From contig JAFTAU010000056.1 of the NCBI GenBank assembly GCA_017455435.1, positions 1 through 39,229 of the forward strand: DNA of 39,229 nt, written 5' to 3'. Under the pieces are notes generated by a model. The model was given only the letters and a program-made list of their open reading frames with translations. It did no database searches and was not told where the DNA came from. Source of the stretch: Lachnospiraceae bacterium (lineage in GTDB: Bacteria; Bacillota; Clostridia; Lachnospirales; Lachnospiraceae). The position numbers and the translations under genes are program-made. This document shows positions 16,143 to 24,733 of the stretch, in pieces. Numbering within the stretch: the stretch's first letter is position 1; every line of letters begins with the position of its first letter.

Positions 16143-17432
16143 ATGTTCAGTGATTACGCGAAAATATTTGTAAAATCGGGCAAGGGCGGCGACGGTCACG
16201 TCAGCTTCCGGAGAGAGCTTTATGTTCCCGACGGCGGACCCGACGGCGGAGACGGCGGCAAGGGCGGAGACGTTATTTTTGTCGTCGACAAAGGTCTAAA
16301 CACGCTTACCGATTTTAAACACAGGAGAAAATATGTCGCCGAAGACGGCCATGAAGGCGGAAAGAGACGCTGTCACGGCGCTAACGGAGCCGATCTGATA
16401 GTAAAAGTACCTGAGGGTACCGTTGTTTCCGACGCTGAAACAGGCAGGATTATCGCCGATATGTCCGGTGACAATTCAAGACAGACTATTTTGTACGGTG
16501 GTCGCGGCGGTACGGGCAATATGCACTACGCCACGGCCGTTATGCAGGCTCCGAAATACGCAAAGCCCGGAAAACCCGGGCAGGAGCTCTTTGTTATTCT
16601 CGAACTGAAGAGTATAGCGGACGTCGGACTGGTGGGCTACCCTAACGTCGGAAAATCCACGTTCCTGTCAGTGGTTACAAACGCAAGACCGAAGATCGCC
16701 AATTATCATTTCACAACGATTTCACCCAATCTCGGTGTAGTGGATTTGGGAAACGGTGAAGGTTTTGTAATAGCCGACATACCCGGACTGATTGACGGAG
16801 CCGCGCGAGGAATGGGGCTCGGACATCGTTTTCTGCGCCACATAGAACGTACCAGAATGCTCGTTCATCTGATCGACGCGTCCGGAAGCGAGGGCAGGAA
16901 CCCCGCTCAGGATTTTGAGAACATTATGCGTGAGCTCGAAGCCTACGATCCAGTCCTTGCGCATCTGCCTCAGATAATCGGCGCGAACAAGATTGACGTC
17001 ATCCCGCTGGATGAAAGAAAAGAAAGGCTGGCAGGGCTTTCTGCCGCGGCAAAAAAACGCGGTATACCTGTTTATCCCATATCCGCGGTTACAAATGAAG
17101 GAATAAAGGAGTTTTTGTACGCAATCAACGAACTTAGAAAGACTCTTCCCGCGGTGCCCGTTGTTTTTGAACCGGACTATGTTTACAAAAAACCTGACGA
17201 CGATCTGCCTTACGAGGTCTCGACCTCCGAAGCCGGCGTCTATGTTGTAGAGGGCCCGCTTATCGAAAAAATGCTAGGATACACTAATCTCGAAAGTGAA
17301 AAAGGATTTGCGTTCTTTCAAAAATTTATTAAAGAACGCGGAATTTCCGACGAACTTAAAGCCCTCGGCATCTCCGAAGGAGACACCGTTCGCATGTACG
17401 GTCATGAATTTGAATATTTAGAGGACGAATAA
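16143..17432 (+). CDS. obgE: Obg-family GTPase, 50S assembly factor
   Basis: A 429-residue three-domain Obg protein. The glycine-rich Obg fold with GKGGDGHVSFRRE and repeated DGGxGG runs covers about 1-158; the G domain follows with P-loop GYPNVGKSTF near 165-174, switch DIPGLIDGA and NKID; the C-terminal OCT domain ends the protein. I chose ATG 16143 because MFSDYAKIFVKSGKGG is the canonical start; a TTG at 16119 lies in the terminator T-run. No clear Shine-Dalgarno is seen. Obg binds the 50S subunit and responds to ppGpp. yhbY follows directly. Confidence 0.97.
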   Translation: MFSDYAKIFVKSGKGGDGHVSFRRELYVPDGGPDGGDGGKGGDVIFVVDKGLNTLTDFKHRRKYVAEDGHEGGKRRCHGANGADLIVKVPEGTVVSDAETGRIIADMSGDNSRQTILYGGRGGTGNMHYATAVMQAPKYAKPGKPGQELFVILELKSIADVGLVGYPNVGKSTFLSVVTNARPKIANYHFTTISPNLGVVDLGNGEGFVIADIPGLIDGAARGMGLGHRFLRHIERTRMLVHLIDASGSEGRNPAQDFENIMRELEAYDPVLAHLPQIIGANKIDVIPLDERKERLAGLSAAAKKRGIPVYPISAVTNEGIKEFLYAINELRKTLPAVPVVFEPDYVYKKPDDDLPYEVSTSEAGVYVVEGPLIEKMLGYTNLESEKGFAFFQKFIKERGISDELKALGISEGDTVRMYGHEFEYLEDE

Positions 17433-17723
17433 ATGACAAGCAAACAAAGAAGCGTTCTTATGAGCCTCGCTTCAAAACTGGAGCCCGTTGCTCACATAGG
17501 AAAATCATCCATCACCCCGGAACTGACCGCGTCAGTTTCCGAGGCGATAGAAAAACGCGAGCTGATAAAAATTGACGTTAACAAAAACTGCTTCGACGAT
17601 CTGAGAGAGCTCGGCAACACACTTGCGGAGCGTACACAAAGTGAACTCGTTCAGGTAATAGGCAGAAAAATCGTACTGTATAAGCCCGCAAAAGATCCAA
17701 AGGACAGAAAGATTGAACTCTGA
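17433..17723 (+). CDS. yhbY: CRM-domain RNA-binding ribosome assembly protein YhbY
   Basis: A 96-residue single CRM-domain protein. LKSLA...LEPVAHIGKSSITPELTASV and the ELIKIDV strand match YhbY; the GKSS loop replaces the usual GxxG. It binds precursor 50S particles. It starts right after the obgE stop and its stop overlaps the nadD start by one base, continuing the obgE-yhbY-nadD-yqeK-rsfS order found in many Firmicutes. Confidence 0.92.
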   Translation: MTSKQRSVLMSLASKLEPVAHIGKSSITPELTASVSEAIEKRELIKIDVNKNCFDDLRELGNTLAERTQSELVQVIGRKIVLYKPAKDPKDRKIEL

Positions 17724-18847
17724 TGAAGGTCGGTATATACGGCGGAACCTTTGACCCCGTACACTTCGGACATATAAAACTCGCTGAAAAAGCTGCGTCG
17801 CAGTTTGGACTCGGCAGAGTTATTTTTGTGCCGGCGGGAGATCCTTATTTTAAATCAGATAAAAGAACCGTTTCTTTCGGCGCTTTCAGAGCCGAGATGA
17901 TAAGTCGCGCCATAAAAGACAATCCGCGGTTTTCCCTCTCCGAAATCGAACTCGAAACACCCGGTTTTTCCTACACTTCGGAGACCCTCTGCCGTATTAA
18001 AAGAGACAATCCGGACTATGAACTGTTTTTCATCGTTGGAGCGGACGCTTTTATCGCCATTGACACCTGGCACGACCCGAAAACGATTTTTAAAGAAGCG
18101 GCTGTTATCGTCGCGAAAAGAGACGATCAGATTGAAGAAGACCTGCTGAATGAAAAAATTGCAAGCCTTCGCGAAGAATTTGGCGCGGATATAAGACTCC
18201 TATCTTGGAAGGGCAGGAGAGTATCTTCATCGGATATCAGAAACGCCGTAGCGGCAGGAGAGTACTCCTTTGACGCGCCAAAAGCCGTCAGGGCTTTTAT
18301 CGAAAAAGCCGGTCTGTATTTGCCGCAGCCGTCTGTTTCACAGATTAAATACAGCCTGAAATACCTTCTAAAACCGTTGAGATACAAACATTCTCTCGGT
18401 GTGGCGGAAATTTCCGAAAAACTGGCGGTGCGACACGAATATCAGGATCCGAAAAAAGCATATCTTGCCGGACTGCTGCATGACTGCGGAAAGCCCTTTG
18501 CTGACGCGCTTTCCCACGCAGCTGTCGGAGCCGGGGTGGCCCGCAGACATTTTGGCATCGATGATGAAGAAGTCCTTTCTGCAATCAGGTGTCACACCAT
18601 CGGCAGAGAAGGGATGTCTCTGCTCGATAAAATAGTCTTCGTTGCAGATTTGATCGAGCCCGGCAGAAGTGGTTTTCCGGAAATTGAATCCATCAGAAAG
18701 GCTGCTTTTGAGGATATAGACAGAGCGCTTCTTATGTGCATGGAAAGCACGAGGAATTATCTCAAATCACAGGGACGCTCGATTGACGAAGAGTCAGTAA
18801 AAGTATATACTTATTACCGTAATTTACTATCGGAGGAAAAGGATTGA
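17723..18847 (+). CDS. Fusion of nicotinate-nucleotide adenylyltransferase (NadD) and YqeK HD-domain Ap4A hydrolase
   Basis: One 374-residue frame joins two enzymes that are separate neighbours in Bacillus. Residues 1-~200 are NadD: GGTFDPVHFGHI at 6-17 binds ATP and SSSDIR near 170 is the second nucleotide motif; it makes deamido-NAD from nicotinate mononucleotide. From about 205 on is YqeK: RYKHSLGV (His near 222), LLHDCGK (HD near 253-254), and RCHTIGR and FVADLIEP supply the later His and Asp metal ligands; the family splits Ap4A to two ADP. No stop or frameshift lies at the joint, and the linker (YLPQPSVSQIKYSLKYLLKP) is short. rsfS follows with a 4-base overlap. Confidence 0.95.
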   Translation: MKVGIYGGTFDPVHFGHIKLAEKAASQFGLGRVIFVPAGDPYFKSDKRTVSFGAFRAEMISRAIKDNPRFSLSEIELETPGFSYTSETLCRIKRDNPDYELFFIVGADAFIAIDTWHDPKTIFKEAAVIVAKRDDQIEEDLLNEKIASLREEFGADIRLLSWKGRRVSSSDIRNAVAAGEYSFDAPKAVRAFIEKAGLYLPQPSVSQIKYSLKYLLKPLRYKHSLGVAEISEKLAVRHEYQDPKKAYLAGLLHDCGKPFADALSHAAVGAGVARRHFGIDDEEVLSAIRCHTIGREGMSLLDKIVFVADLIEPGRSGFPEIESIRKAAFEDIDRALLMCMESTRNYLKSQGRSIDEESVKVYTYYRNLLSEEKD

Positions 18848-19197
18848 AAGACATCAAAAAAATGCTCGATATTGCCTGCGAGGCGCTCGAAGAAAAGAAG
18901 GCTGATGACATCAGTGTCATCGACATCTCAAAGATATCCGTGCTGGCCGATTATTACGTCATCACCGGAGGCGACAACGTCAATCACGTTCACGCTCTTG
19001 TTGACAATGTAGAAGAGAAGCTTGGCCGCGCCGGATTTTCGCCTCGCTCCACCGAAGGCTACCGTGAGGCAAAGTGGGTGCTCCTCGATTACGGCGATAT
19101 TATCATCAATGTTTTTTCCAAAGAGGACCGGAGATTCTACGATCTTGAAAGAATATGGAAGGACGGCGTTTTTGTTGACAGAAAGCCCACTTCCTGA
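18844..19197 (+). CDS. rsfS: Ribosomal silencing factor RsfS
   Basis: A 117-residue protein that binds L14 and blocks subunit joining when nutrients are short. Family blocks DDISVIDISKISVLADYYVI and EGYREAKWVLLDYGDIIINVF are intact. The start is TTG overlapping the previous stop (TTGA), with GGAGGAAAA upstream. It closes the obgE-yhbY-nadD/yqeK-rsfS run. Confidence 0.96.
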   Translation: MKDIKKMLDIACEALEEKKADDISVIDISKISVLADYYVITGGDNVNHVHALVDNVEEKLGRAGFSPRSTEGYREAKWVLLDYGDIIINVFSKEDRRFYDLERIWKDGVFVDRKPTS

Positions 19198-19204
19198 TTG
19201 ACTT

Positions 19205-20572
19205 ATGGCAGCAAGAAACAAAAAACGAAGAAAGAAGCTTTCTTTCGGAATAATTGTTTTTTCTTTTACTTTTATTTACCTTGTTATTCATATTCTGATG
19301 TATGTGTTTACCGAAAAGACATCAATATATGAAGTCGGCAGGGTAACTTCTTTTGACGCGGACAAAACCTTTACGGGTCTTATAGTGCGCGATGAAACGG
19401 TTTATACCGCCGAGTATCAGGGACTTGTCAATTATTATCTTGGCGCCGGCGGAAAAACGGCAGTGGACGACGTGATCTATTCCATTGACGAAACCGGAGA
19501 ATTCAACGACCTCTTATCATCGGAAACGGGCGTCAGCGGCCTTGGCAGTGAACAGCTTGCAGTGATTACCGGCGATCTGGCTCTGTTTTCCATGAATTAC
19601 AACAGTAATTCCTTCTCTGATGTATACACGCTAAAATCCGACATTTCCAGCCGTCTGGTCAGCTTTCTGGATATTTCCTCCGAAGAGGCTGTCGCTGCGC
19701 TCGGGCTGGACGCCAGATACTTTCACACCTACAAATCAGACGCCTCTGCCGTGGTGGAATATTACCATGACGGATACGAAGACTTTGATGCCGCCAGCGC
19801 CAGGGCGGAGGATTTTTCCGGAGATTCCTACCAGAAAACCCTCCTTAAAAACGGCATGCGTGTAGACGCCGGCGAGTTCGTTTACAAGACTATTAATTCA
19901 GAGCAATGGTCAATTCTGTTCAGGCTGGAAGATGCTGACGCAGAAGCCTACAAAGACTCAAAACGCCTCAACGTCAGATTTGACGATATTGATGCCGAAA
20001 CGATAGTCCTCTTTGAGGAGATTACCGGCGCAGACGGCGGCATTTACGGAAAGATTACGCTTACAAAGTATATGATCAGATACGCAGACTCGCGTTTTCT
20101 TGCCTTTACTGTACTCGGTGAGGCTCCAAAAGGTTACAAAATCCCCAACACTGCCATTGCTGCCCGTGATTATTATGCCATTCCCGTCGATTATGTCGCA
20201 AAAGGGGGAAACACTCAGACCGAAGGATTTTTTGTGGCGACTGTTTCCACGAGCGGCGAATCGGTCAGCTTTGAACCTACCGGCATTGCCTACAGAGATG
20301 ATAACTATGTCTATATTAATAAAGATGAAATAGCTCTCGGCAGCGTTATAATAATGCCGGACAGCGAAGAAAGGTGCGCTGTTTCCGCTACGGCTTCGCT
20401 CCCCGGTGTTTACAGGGTCAATCAGGGTTATGCCTCGTTCTGCATAATAGAAGAGCTCGACAAAAATTCCGAATATACTATTGTAAGCAGCACAACAGCA
20501 AAGGGTATAACCGAATACGACCGGATTTTCCTGAGTGCCGAAAAGGCGGCCGACGGTCAAAAAATTTATTGA
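19205..20572 (+). CDS. Membrane-anchored protein of HlyD/membrane-fusion type, upstream of sepF
   Basis: A 455-residue protein with a basic N-terminus (RNKKRRKK) and one transmembrane helix at about 13-35, the rest outside. Two segments resemble the halves of a lipoyl-like barrel: GLIVRDETVYTAEYQGLVNY...VDDVIYSID near 60-95 and KNGMRVDAGEFVYKTINSEQ near 215-235, separated by a helical stretch. Proteins annotated as HlyD-family adaptors occur just before sepF in many Clostridia. No exporter is adjacent, so the role is unknown; a link to division is only suggested by the neighbour. It starts 7 bases after rsfS and probably shares its transcript. Confidence 0.75.
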   Translation: MAARNKKRRKKLSFGIIVFSFTFIYLVIHILMYVFTEKTSIYEVGRVTSFDADKTFTGLIVRDETVYTAEYQGLVNYYLGAGGKTAVDDVIYSIDETGEFNDLLSSETGVSGLGSEQLAVITGDLALFSMNYNSNSFSDVYTLKSDISSRLVSFLDISSEEAVAALGLDARYFHTYKSDASAVVEYYHDGYEDFDAASARAEDFSGDSYQKTLLKNGMRVDAGEFVYKTINSEQWSILFRLEDADAEAYKDSKRLNVRFDDIDAETIVLFEEITGADGGIYGKITLTKYMIRYADSRFLAFTVLGEAPKGYKIPNTAIAARDYYAIPVDYVAKGGNTQTEGFFVATVSTSGESVSFEPTGIAYRDDNYVYINKDEIALGSVIIMPDSEERCAVSATASLPGVYRVNQGYASFCIIEELDKNSEYTIVSSTTAKGITEYDRIFLSAEKAADGQKIY

Positions 20573-20579
20573 TAAGTGA

Positions 20580-20608
20580 TTGACAACACCGGTGTTTTTT
20601 TGGATAAT
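20580..20608 (+). promoter_or_regulatory. Promoter of sepF with palindrome in the spacer
   Basis: TTGACA (20580-20585), a 17-base spacer and GATAAT (20603-20608). The spacer holds the perfect 12-base palindrome AACACCGGTGTT (20585-20596), a possible operator; it is followed by a T-run and could also act as a weak terminator for the upstream gene. Confidence 0.6.
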
Positions 20609-20655
20609 AACAATGTTGTAAAGATATAAATTCAAACGATGCAAGAGGTATAATC

Positions 20656-21207
20656 ATGGCTAATATTTTCAAAAAGATTTCTAATTCCCTGAGACTTGAC
20701 GACGACGAAGATTTTGACGACGATGAGTTCGAGCCCGATGAGGATTTTGACGATCTCGACTACCGTGAAGAGCCTAAAAAGGCTTCCCCTAAGCCCGTTT
20801 CCAAAAAATACGAATCAGAACTAAGCCTGGATGATGACGAAGACCCCGAGCCAAAGCCCGTTCCCAGAAAGGTCTTCAGAACTTCCCGCAGGGGCAGCTA
20901 TGCGCCCGTAAATGCAGGAGCAGCCATGGAAGTATGCATGATAAAACCCACCAACATGGAGGATTCCCGTGAAATCAGCGACATCCTCTGCAGCGGCAGA
21001 GCCGTGGTGATTAATATGGAGGGCGTAAATCTGGATTTGTCCCAGCGCATTATCGACTTTGTCAGCGGTTCTGTCTGGGCCATAAAAGGAAAGCTCCAGA
21101 CCATATCCGCCTACATATTCATCGTCACTCCAAAGAATATAGATCTTACAGGAGATTTCACCGGTTCTGTAGGCGGCGGCAGCGATACCGTCAGTTACAA
21201 CATCTGA
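20656..21207 (+). CDS. sepF: Cell division protein SepF
   Basis: SepF bundles FtsZ filaments and ties them to the membrane. The 183-residue protein starts with an amphipathic membrane-targeting helix (MANIFKKISNSLRL), then a long very acidic linker (about 15-75), then the dimeric SepF core with DSREISDILCSGRAVVINME and FVSGSVWAIKGKLQTI. The C-terminal strand ends in SYNI. GCAAGAGGTA is upstream. A terminator follows, so sepF can be a single-gene transcript from the promoter at 20580. Confidence 0.95.
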   Translation: MANIFKKISNSLRLDDDEDFDDDEFEPDEDFDDLDYREEPKKASPKPVSKKYESELSLDDDEDPEPKPVPRKVFRTSRRGSYAPVNAGAAMEVCMIKPTNMEDSREISDILCSGRAVVINMEGVNLDLSQRIIDFVSGSVWAIKGKLQTISAYIFIVTPKNIDLTGDFTGSVGGGSDTVSYNI

Positions 21208-21230
21208 TATGGCATGATTTTCAGACACTT

Positions 21231-21265
21231 AAAAACTGTTTATAGCTTTTGCTATAGCAGTTTTT
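21231..21265 (+). terminator. Terminator after sepF, immediately before lspA
   Basis: AAAAACTG (21231-21238) pairs with CAGTTTTT (21258-21265), and TATAGC (21241-21246) with GCTATA (21251-21256) around a TTTT loop. The T-run ends 12 bases before the lspA start. Confidence 0.82.
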
Positions 21266-21277
21266 CTATTTGAGAGC

Positions 21278-21757
21278 ATGAAAAAGATATTAGTCCCCAT
21301 AACTTCATTAATTCTTTTAACAGGCTTTGACCAGCTTACAAAATACCTTGCGAGGCACTTTCTTCCAGCTTCGCCAAAGGTTCTGATAGACGGCGTTTTT
21401 GAGCTTCGCCTGACATTTAACACAGGAGCTGCTTTCGGCATTCTGAAAGGCATGAACTGGCTGTTCTATGTTTTCGCCGCTATTGTGCTGGCAGCTATTG
21501 TATATTTTTACAAAAAATACTCAAACTATCCAAAGCTCAAAGTCATCAGGATTCTTATGATCTTTATTTCTTCCGGAATTATCGGAAATCTTATAGACCG
21601 CATTTTTATCGGCAGCGTGACGGACTTTTTCTATATTTCACTCATTGATTTTCCTATTTTTAATGTAGCGGATATCTATATTTCCTGGTCCATGGTTCTG
21701 CTTGTGATTTTGCTCATTTTCAAATTTAAAGAAAGTGATTTTAACGGACCGGGCTGA
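21278..21757 (+). CDS. lspA: Lipoprotein signal peptidase (signal peptidase II)
   Basis: A 159-residue four-helix membrane aspartyl protease that cuts prolipoproteins. The catalytic pair is D116 (VTDFF) and D132 (FNVADIYIS), and the GNLIDR and NTGAAFG motifs are present. No good Shine-Dalgarno lies upstream, and a terminator sits just ahead. The lspA-rluD pairing is common in Firmicutes. rluD follows after 4 bases from the chosen start. Confidence 0.95.
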   Translation: MKKILVPITSLILLTGFDQLTKYLARHFLPASPKVLIDGVFELRLTFNTGAAFGILKGMNWLFYVFAAIVLAAIVYFYKKYSNYPKLKVIRILMIFISSGIIGNLIDRIFIGSVTDFFYISLIDFPIFNVADIYISWSMVLLVILLIFKFKESDFNGPG

Positions 21758-21761
21758 TTGT

Positions 21762-22673
21762 ATGGCGACAAAAACCTTTTTTGTGGATAAAGACGATGCT
21801 GATTGCCGGCTGGACAGGTATCTGTCCGACAATCTCGAATCTTTGTCGCGCTCATATATTCAAAAGCTGATAACAGACGGCCACGTCCTGGTCGGCGGTC
21901 TGCCCCGAAAATCCAATTACAGATTAACAGGCGGAGATATAATTACTGCGCAGATACCTGATCCGGAGCCTTATGACGTAAAGCCGGAAAACATACCCCT
22001 CGATATATTATACGAGGATGAAGACCTGATTTTCATTGACAAGCCAAAGGGTATGGTGGTACATCCGGGCGCGGGTCACGAGACCGGAACCGTGGTAAAT
22101 GCGCTTTTATACCACTGCGGAGATTCTCTGTCCGGAATAAACGGCATAATGAGGCCGGGAATTGTGCATCGCATAGACAAGGACACCTCCGGAGTGATTG
22201 TCTGCTGCAAAAATGATAACGCTCACAGAGCCGTTGCCGATCAGCTCGCGCGGCACAGCGTCAGCAGAAAGTATTTTGCAATTTGCAACGGCGTAATTGA
22301 CGCTGACGGCACAGTAGATGCGCCCATCGCCAGAAACAGGAACAACAGACTCAAAATGTCGGTAAGCGACGGCGGCAGAAGAGCCGTGACTCACTACAGA
22401 GTTTTGGAAATATTTAATAAATATACCCATATCGAATGCTGTCTCGAAACCGGCAGAACGCATCAGATTCGTGTGCATATGGACTATATTCATCATCCCC
22501 TGCTCGGAGATGAGCTGTATGGCAATATTCCATCAGCTTTTAAAACATCCGGGCAGATGCTTCATGCCGGGGTTTTGGGGCTCGTCCACCCTACGTCCGG
22601 AGAGTATCTTGAGATTATTTCACCTTTACCGAATTATTTTAAGAATATTTTGAAATCATTGAAAAACCGTTAG
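21762..22673 (+). CDS. rluD: RluD-family 23S rRNA pseudouridine synthase
   Basis: A 303-residue pseudouridine synthase with an N-terminal S4 RNA-binding domain (CRLDRYLSDNLESLSRSYIQ) and the catalytic block HRIDKDTSG with nucleophile D139. LETGRTHQIRVHM is the second family motif. I chose ATG 21762; an in-frame GTG at 21735 would overlap lspA and has no ribosome site. Firmicutes carry several RluD-like enzymes, so the exact target uridines are not certain. Confidence 0.92.
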   Translation: MATKTFFVDKDDADCRLDRYLSDNLESLSRSYIQKLITDGHVLVGGLPRKSNYRLTGGDIITAQIPDPEPYDVKPENIPLDILYEDEDLIFIDKPKGMVVHPGAGHETGTVVNALLYHCGDSLSGINGIMRPGIVHRIDKDTSGVIVCCKNDNAHRAVADQLARHSVSRKYFAICNGVIDADGTVDAPIARNRNNRLKMSVSDGGRRAVTHYRVLEIFNKYTHIECCLETGRTHQIRVHMDYIHHPLLGDELYGNIPSAFKTSGQMLHAGVLGLVHPTSGEYLEIISPLPNYFKNILKSLKNR

Positions 22674-22687
22674 TTAAGATTTATAAT
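22659..22687 (+). promoter_or_regulatory. Promoter before the cytidylate-kinase-like gene and glmM
   Basis: TTGAAA (22659-22664, within the end of rluD), a 17-base spacer and a perfect TATAAT (22682-22687) in an AT-rich tract. It would start transcription about 30 bases before the next gene. Confidence 0.6.
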
Positions 22688-22724
22688 AAATTGTTTTTAT
22701 TAGTTTATTAAACAGAGGGCTTTT

Positions 22725-23351
22725 ATGAAAGACAATCTGATAATCACAATCGGCAGGGAATTCGGCAGCGGCGGAAGAGCAATCGGACAGATGGTCGCCG
22801 AAAAGCTCGGTATCGCTTTTTACGACAAAGAGCTGATAGCTATGGCGGCGGACGACAGCGGTCTTTCAAAAGAAATCATCGAAAGCAACGATGAAAAACC
22901 GTTTAATTCATTCTTTTATTCGCTGGCTATGGACGCGAGAAGCGCTTTTGGCCAGACGGAAACCTCAATTAATCAAAAAGCGTTTCTGGCTCAGTTTAAT
23001 ATAATAAAAAAACTCGCGAAAGAAGGTCCTTGCGTCATAGTCGGGCGCTGCGCGGATTACGCTCTGTCCGATCACGAAAATCTTATCAGCATATTCATTA
23101 CCGCCGATATGGAAGAAAAGATCAGTATCGTTTCGTCGCTTCGCGGTATCTCCAAAGACAAGGCGCTGGATCTTATTCAGAAGACAAACAAAAAACGCGC
23201 CAATTATTACAATTATTACACCAATCGCGCCTGGGGAGCCTCGGGCAATTACGACTTGTGCATAAACAGCTCGCGCACCGGCTATGACGGAGCGGCGGAG
23301 CTGATTATCAAATACTCCCAAATCAAAGAAAAGCTTTTGGAAATCAACTAA
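22725..23351 (+). CDS. Cytidylate-kinase-like P-loop protein
   Basis: A 208-residue member of the cytidylate kinase-like family common in Clostridia. The P-loop is ITIGREFGSGGRAIG (about 7-20), followed by FYDKELI, IVGRCADYAL and a lid-like RANYYNYYTNRAWG. True Cmk is ~225 residues with a different substrate region, so the substrate is not established; a nucleoside or nucleotide kinase activity is likely from family. Ribosome site GAGGGC is moderate. It lies 17 bases before glmM and probably shares its transcript. Confidence 0.85.
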   Translation: MKDNLIITIGREFGSGGRAIGQMVAEKLGIAFYDKELIAMAADDSGLSKEIIESNDEKPFNSFFYSLAMDARSAFGQTETSINQKAFLAQFNIIKKLAKEGPCVIVGRCADYALSDHENLISIFITADMEEKISIVSSLRGISKDKALDLIQKTNKKRANYYNYYTNRAWGASGNYDLCINSSRTGYDGAAELIIKYSQIKEKLLEIN

Positions 23352-23368
23352 GCGGAAAGGAAGAAATT

Positions 23369-24733
23369 ATGGGAAAGTATTTCGGAACAGACGGTTTCAG
23401 AGGTGAAGCCGGAAAAGTACTCACCGCGGAACACGCCTTCAAGACAGGCAGGTATCTCGGATGGTATTTCAAAGGAATGCACACCGATGAGAAAGCCAAA
23501 ATCGTTATCGGGAAAGACACCAGAAGGTCTTCTTACATGTATGAAAACGCGCTTGCGGCAGGAATTGTCTCCAGCGGAGCGGACGCCTATCTGCTCCATG
23601 TCACGACCACTCCCTGCGTCAGCTATATTACCCGTACTGAAGGCTTTGACTGCGGCGTTATGATTTCCGCCAGTCACAATCCTTTCTATGACAACGGCAT
23701 AAAGCTCATGAACGGCGACGGCGAAAAGATGGACGACGAGCTTCAGGACAAAGTTGAAGCCTGGATAGACGGCGACCCCGCCGAGCTTCCTTTTGCTACC
23801 GGAGACGCCATAGGCACAACTATTGACTATTATGCCGGCAGGAACCGCTATATCGGTTATCTTTCTCAGATACCTACAAAATCCTTCGAAAACTGCAAGG
23901 TCGCTCTGGACTGTGCCAACGGTTCTTCGTGGATGATTGCGCCCGCTACATTTAACGCGCTCGGCGCCAAAGTCTTCACCATCAATACCCAGCCCGACGG
24001 CCTGAATATCAACAAAGACGCCGGCTCAACCCATATTGAAGGGCTTTGCAAATATGTTGTCAGCTCCGGTGCCCAGGTCGGTTTTGCCTTTGACGGCGAT
24101 GCCGACAGATGTCTCGCAGTAGACGAGAACGGCGATGTGGTAAACGGCGACAAAATCATGTATATTGCCGCAAAGTATTTCAAATCAAAAGGACAGCTTC
24201 CTTCTAATACCGTTGTGACTACGGTTATGTCAAACTTCGGCCTTTACAAGGCTCTTGACAAAGCAAGCATCTCCTATGACAAGACCAAAGTCGGCGACCG
24301 TTACGTCTATGAAGACATGAAGGCTTACAACCACCTTATCGGAGGCGAGCAGTCCGGACACGTAATATTCCGCAAATTTGCCCGCACCGGCGACGGCATC
24401 CTCACGGCGCTTATGGTTATGAGCATTATGGTCGAGACGCAACTTCCTCTCAGCGTGCTTGCCGCTGACGTAACCATGTATCCTCAGGTGCTTAAAAATG
24501 TTGTTGTTGACGACAAAGACGGCACGCTCGACGATCCCGCCGTCCAGAAAGCGGTTTCCGACTGCACTGATGCTCTCGGCGACAACGGCCGTGTGCTTCT
24601 TCGCAAGAGCGGCACTGAGCCGGTTCTCCGCGTAATGTCTGAAGCCGGTTCCGACGAGGAATGCGAAAAGCAGGTCAATTACATCATCGACGCCATGAAG
24701 CGTTCGGGACATCTTATTGAGGTGAGAAAATAA
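23369..24733 (+). CDS. glmM: Phosphoglucosamine mutase
   Basis: GlmM converts glucosamine-6-phosphate to glucosamine-1-phosphate for peptidoglycan precursors. The 454-residue protein starts GKYFGTDGFRG, has the phosphoserine loop ISASHNP (S102), the Mg2+ loop FDGDADRC, the sugar loop GGEQSGH and the C-terminal phosphate site RKSGTEPVLRVM. The length and the GEQSGH motif favour GlmM over phosphomannomutase. CGGAAAGGAAG is the ribosome site. It overlaps the next gene by one base (TAATG). Confidence 0.95.
   Translation: MGKYFGTDGFRGEAGKVLTAEHAFKTGRYLGWYFKGMHTDEKAKIVIGKDTRRSSYMYENALAAGIVSSGADAYLLHVTTTPCVSYITRTEGFDCGVMISASHNPFYDNGIKLMNGDGEKMDDELQDKVEAWIDGDPAELPFATGDAIGTTIDYYAGRNRYIGYLSQIPTKSFENCKVALDCANGSSWMIAPATFNALGAKVFTINTQPDGLNINKDAGSTHIEGLCKYVVSSGAQVGFAFDGDADRCLAVDENGDVVNGDKIMYIAAKYFKSKGQLPSNTVVTTVMSNFGLYKALDKASISYDKTKVGDRYVYEDMKAYNHLIGGEQSGHVIFRKFARTGDGILTALMVMSIMVETQLPLSVLAADVTMYPQVLKNVVVDDKDGTLDDPAVQKAVSDCTDALGDNGRVLLRKSGTEPVLRVMSEAGSDEECEKQVNYIIDAMKRSGHLIEVRK

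Noticed and set aside
19958-20644. 228-codon - strand frame opposite the membrane-fusion-like gene
   Set aside because: No ribosome site or domain, and it would cover the sepF promoter.
20821-21228. - strand frame opposite sepF
   Set aside because: The + strand product matches SepF throughout; the antisense has no recognisable features.
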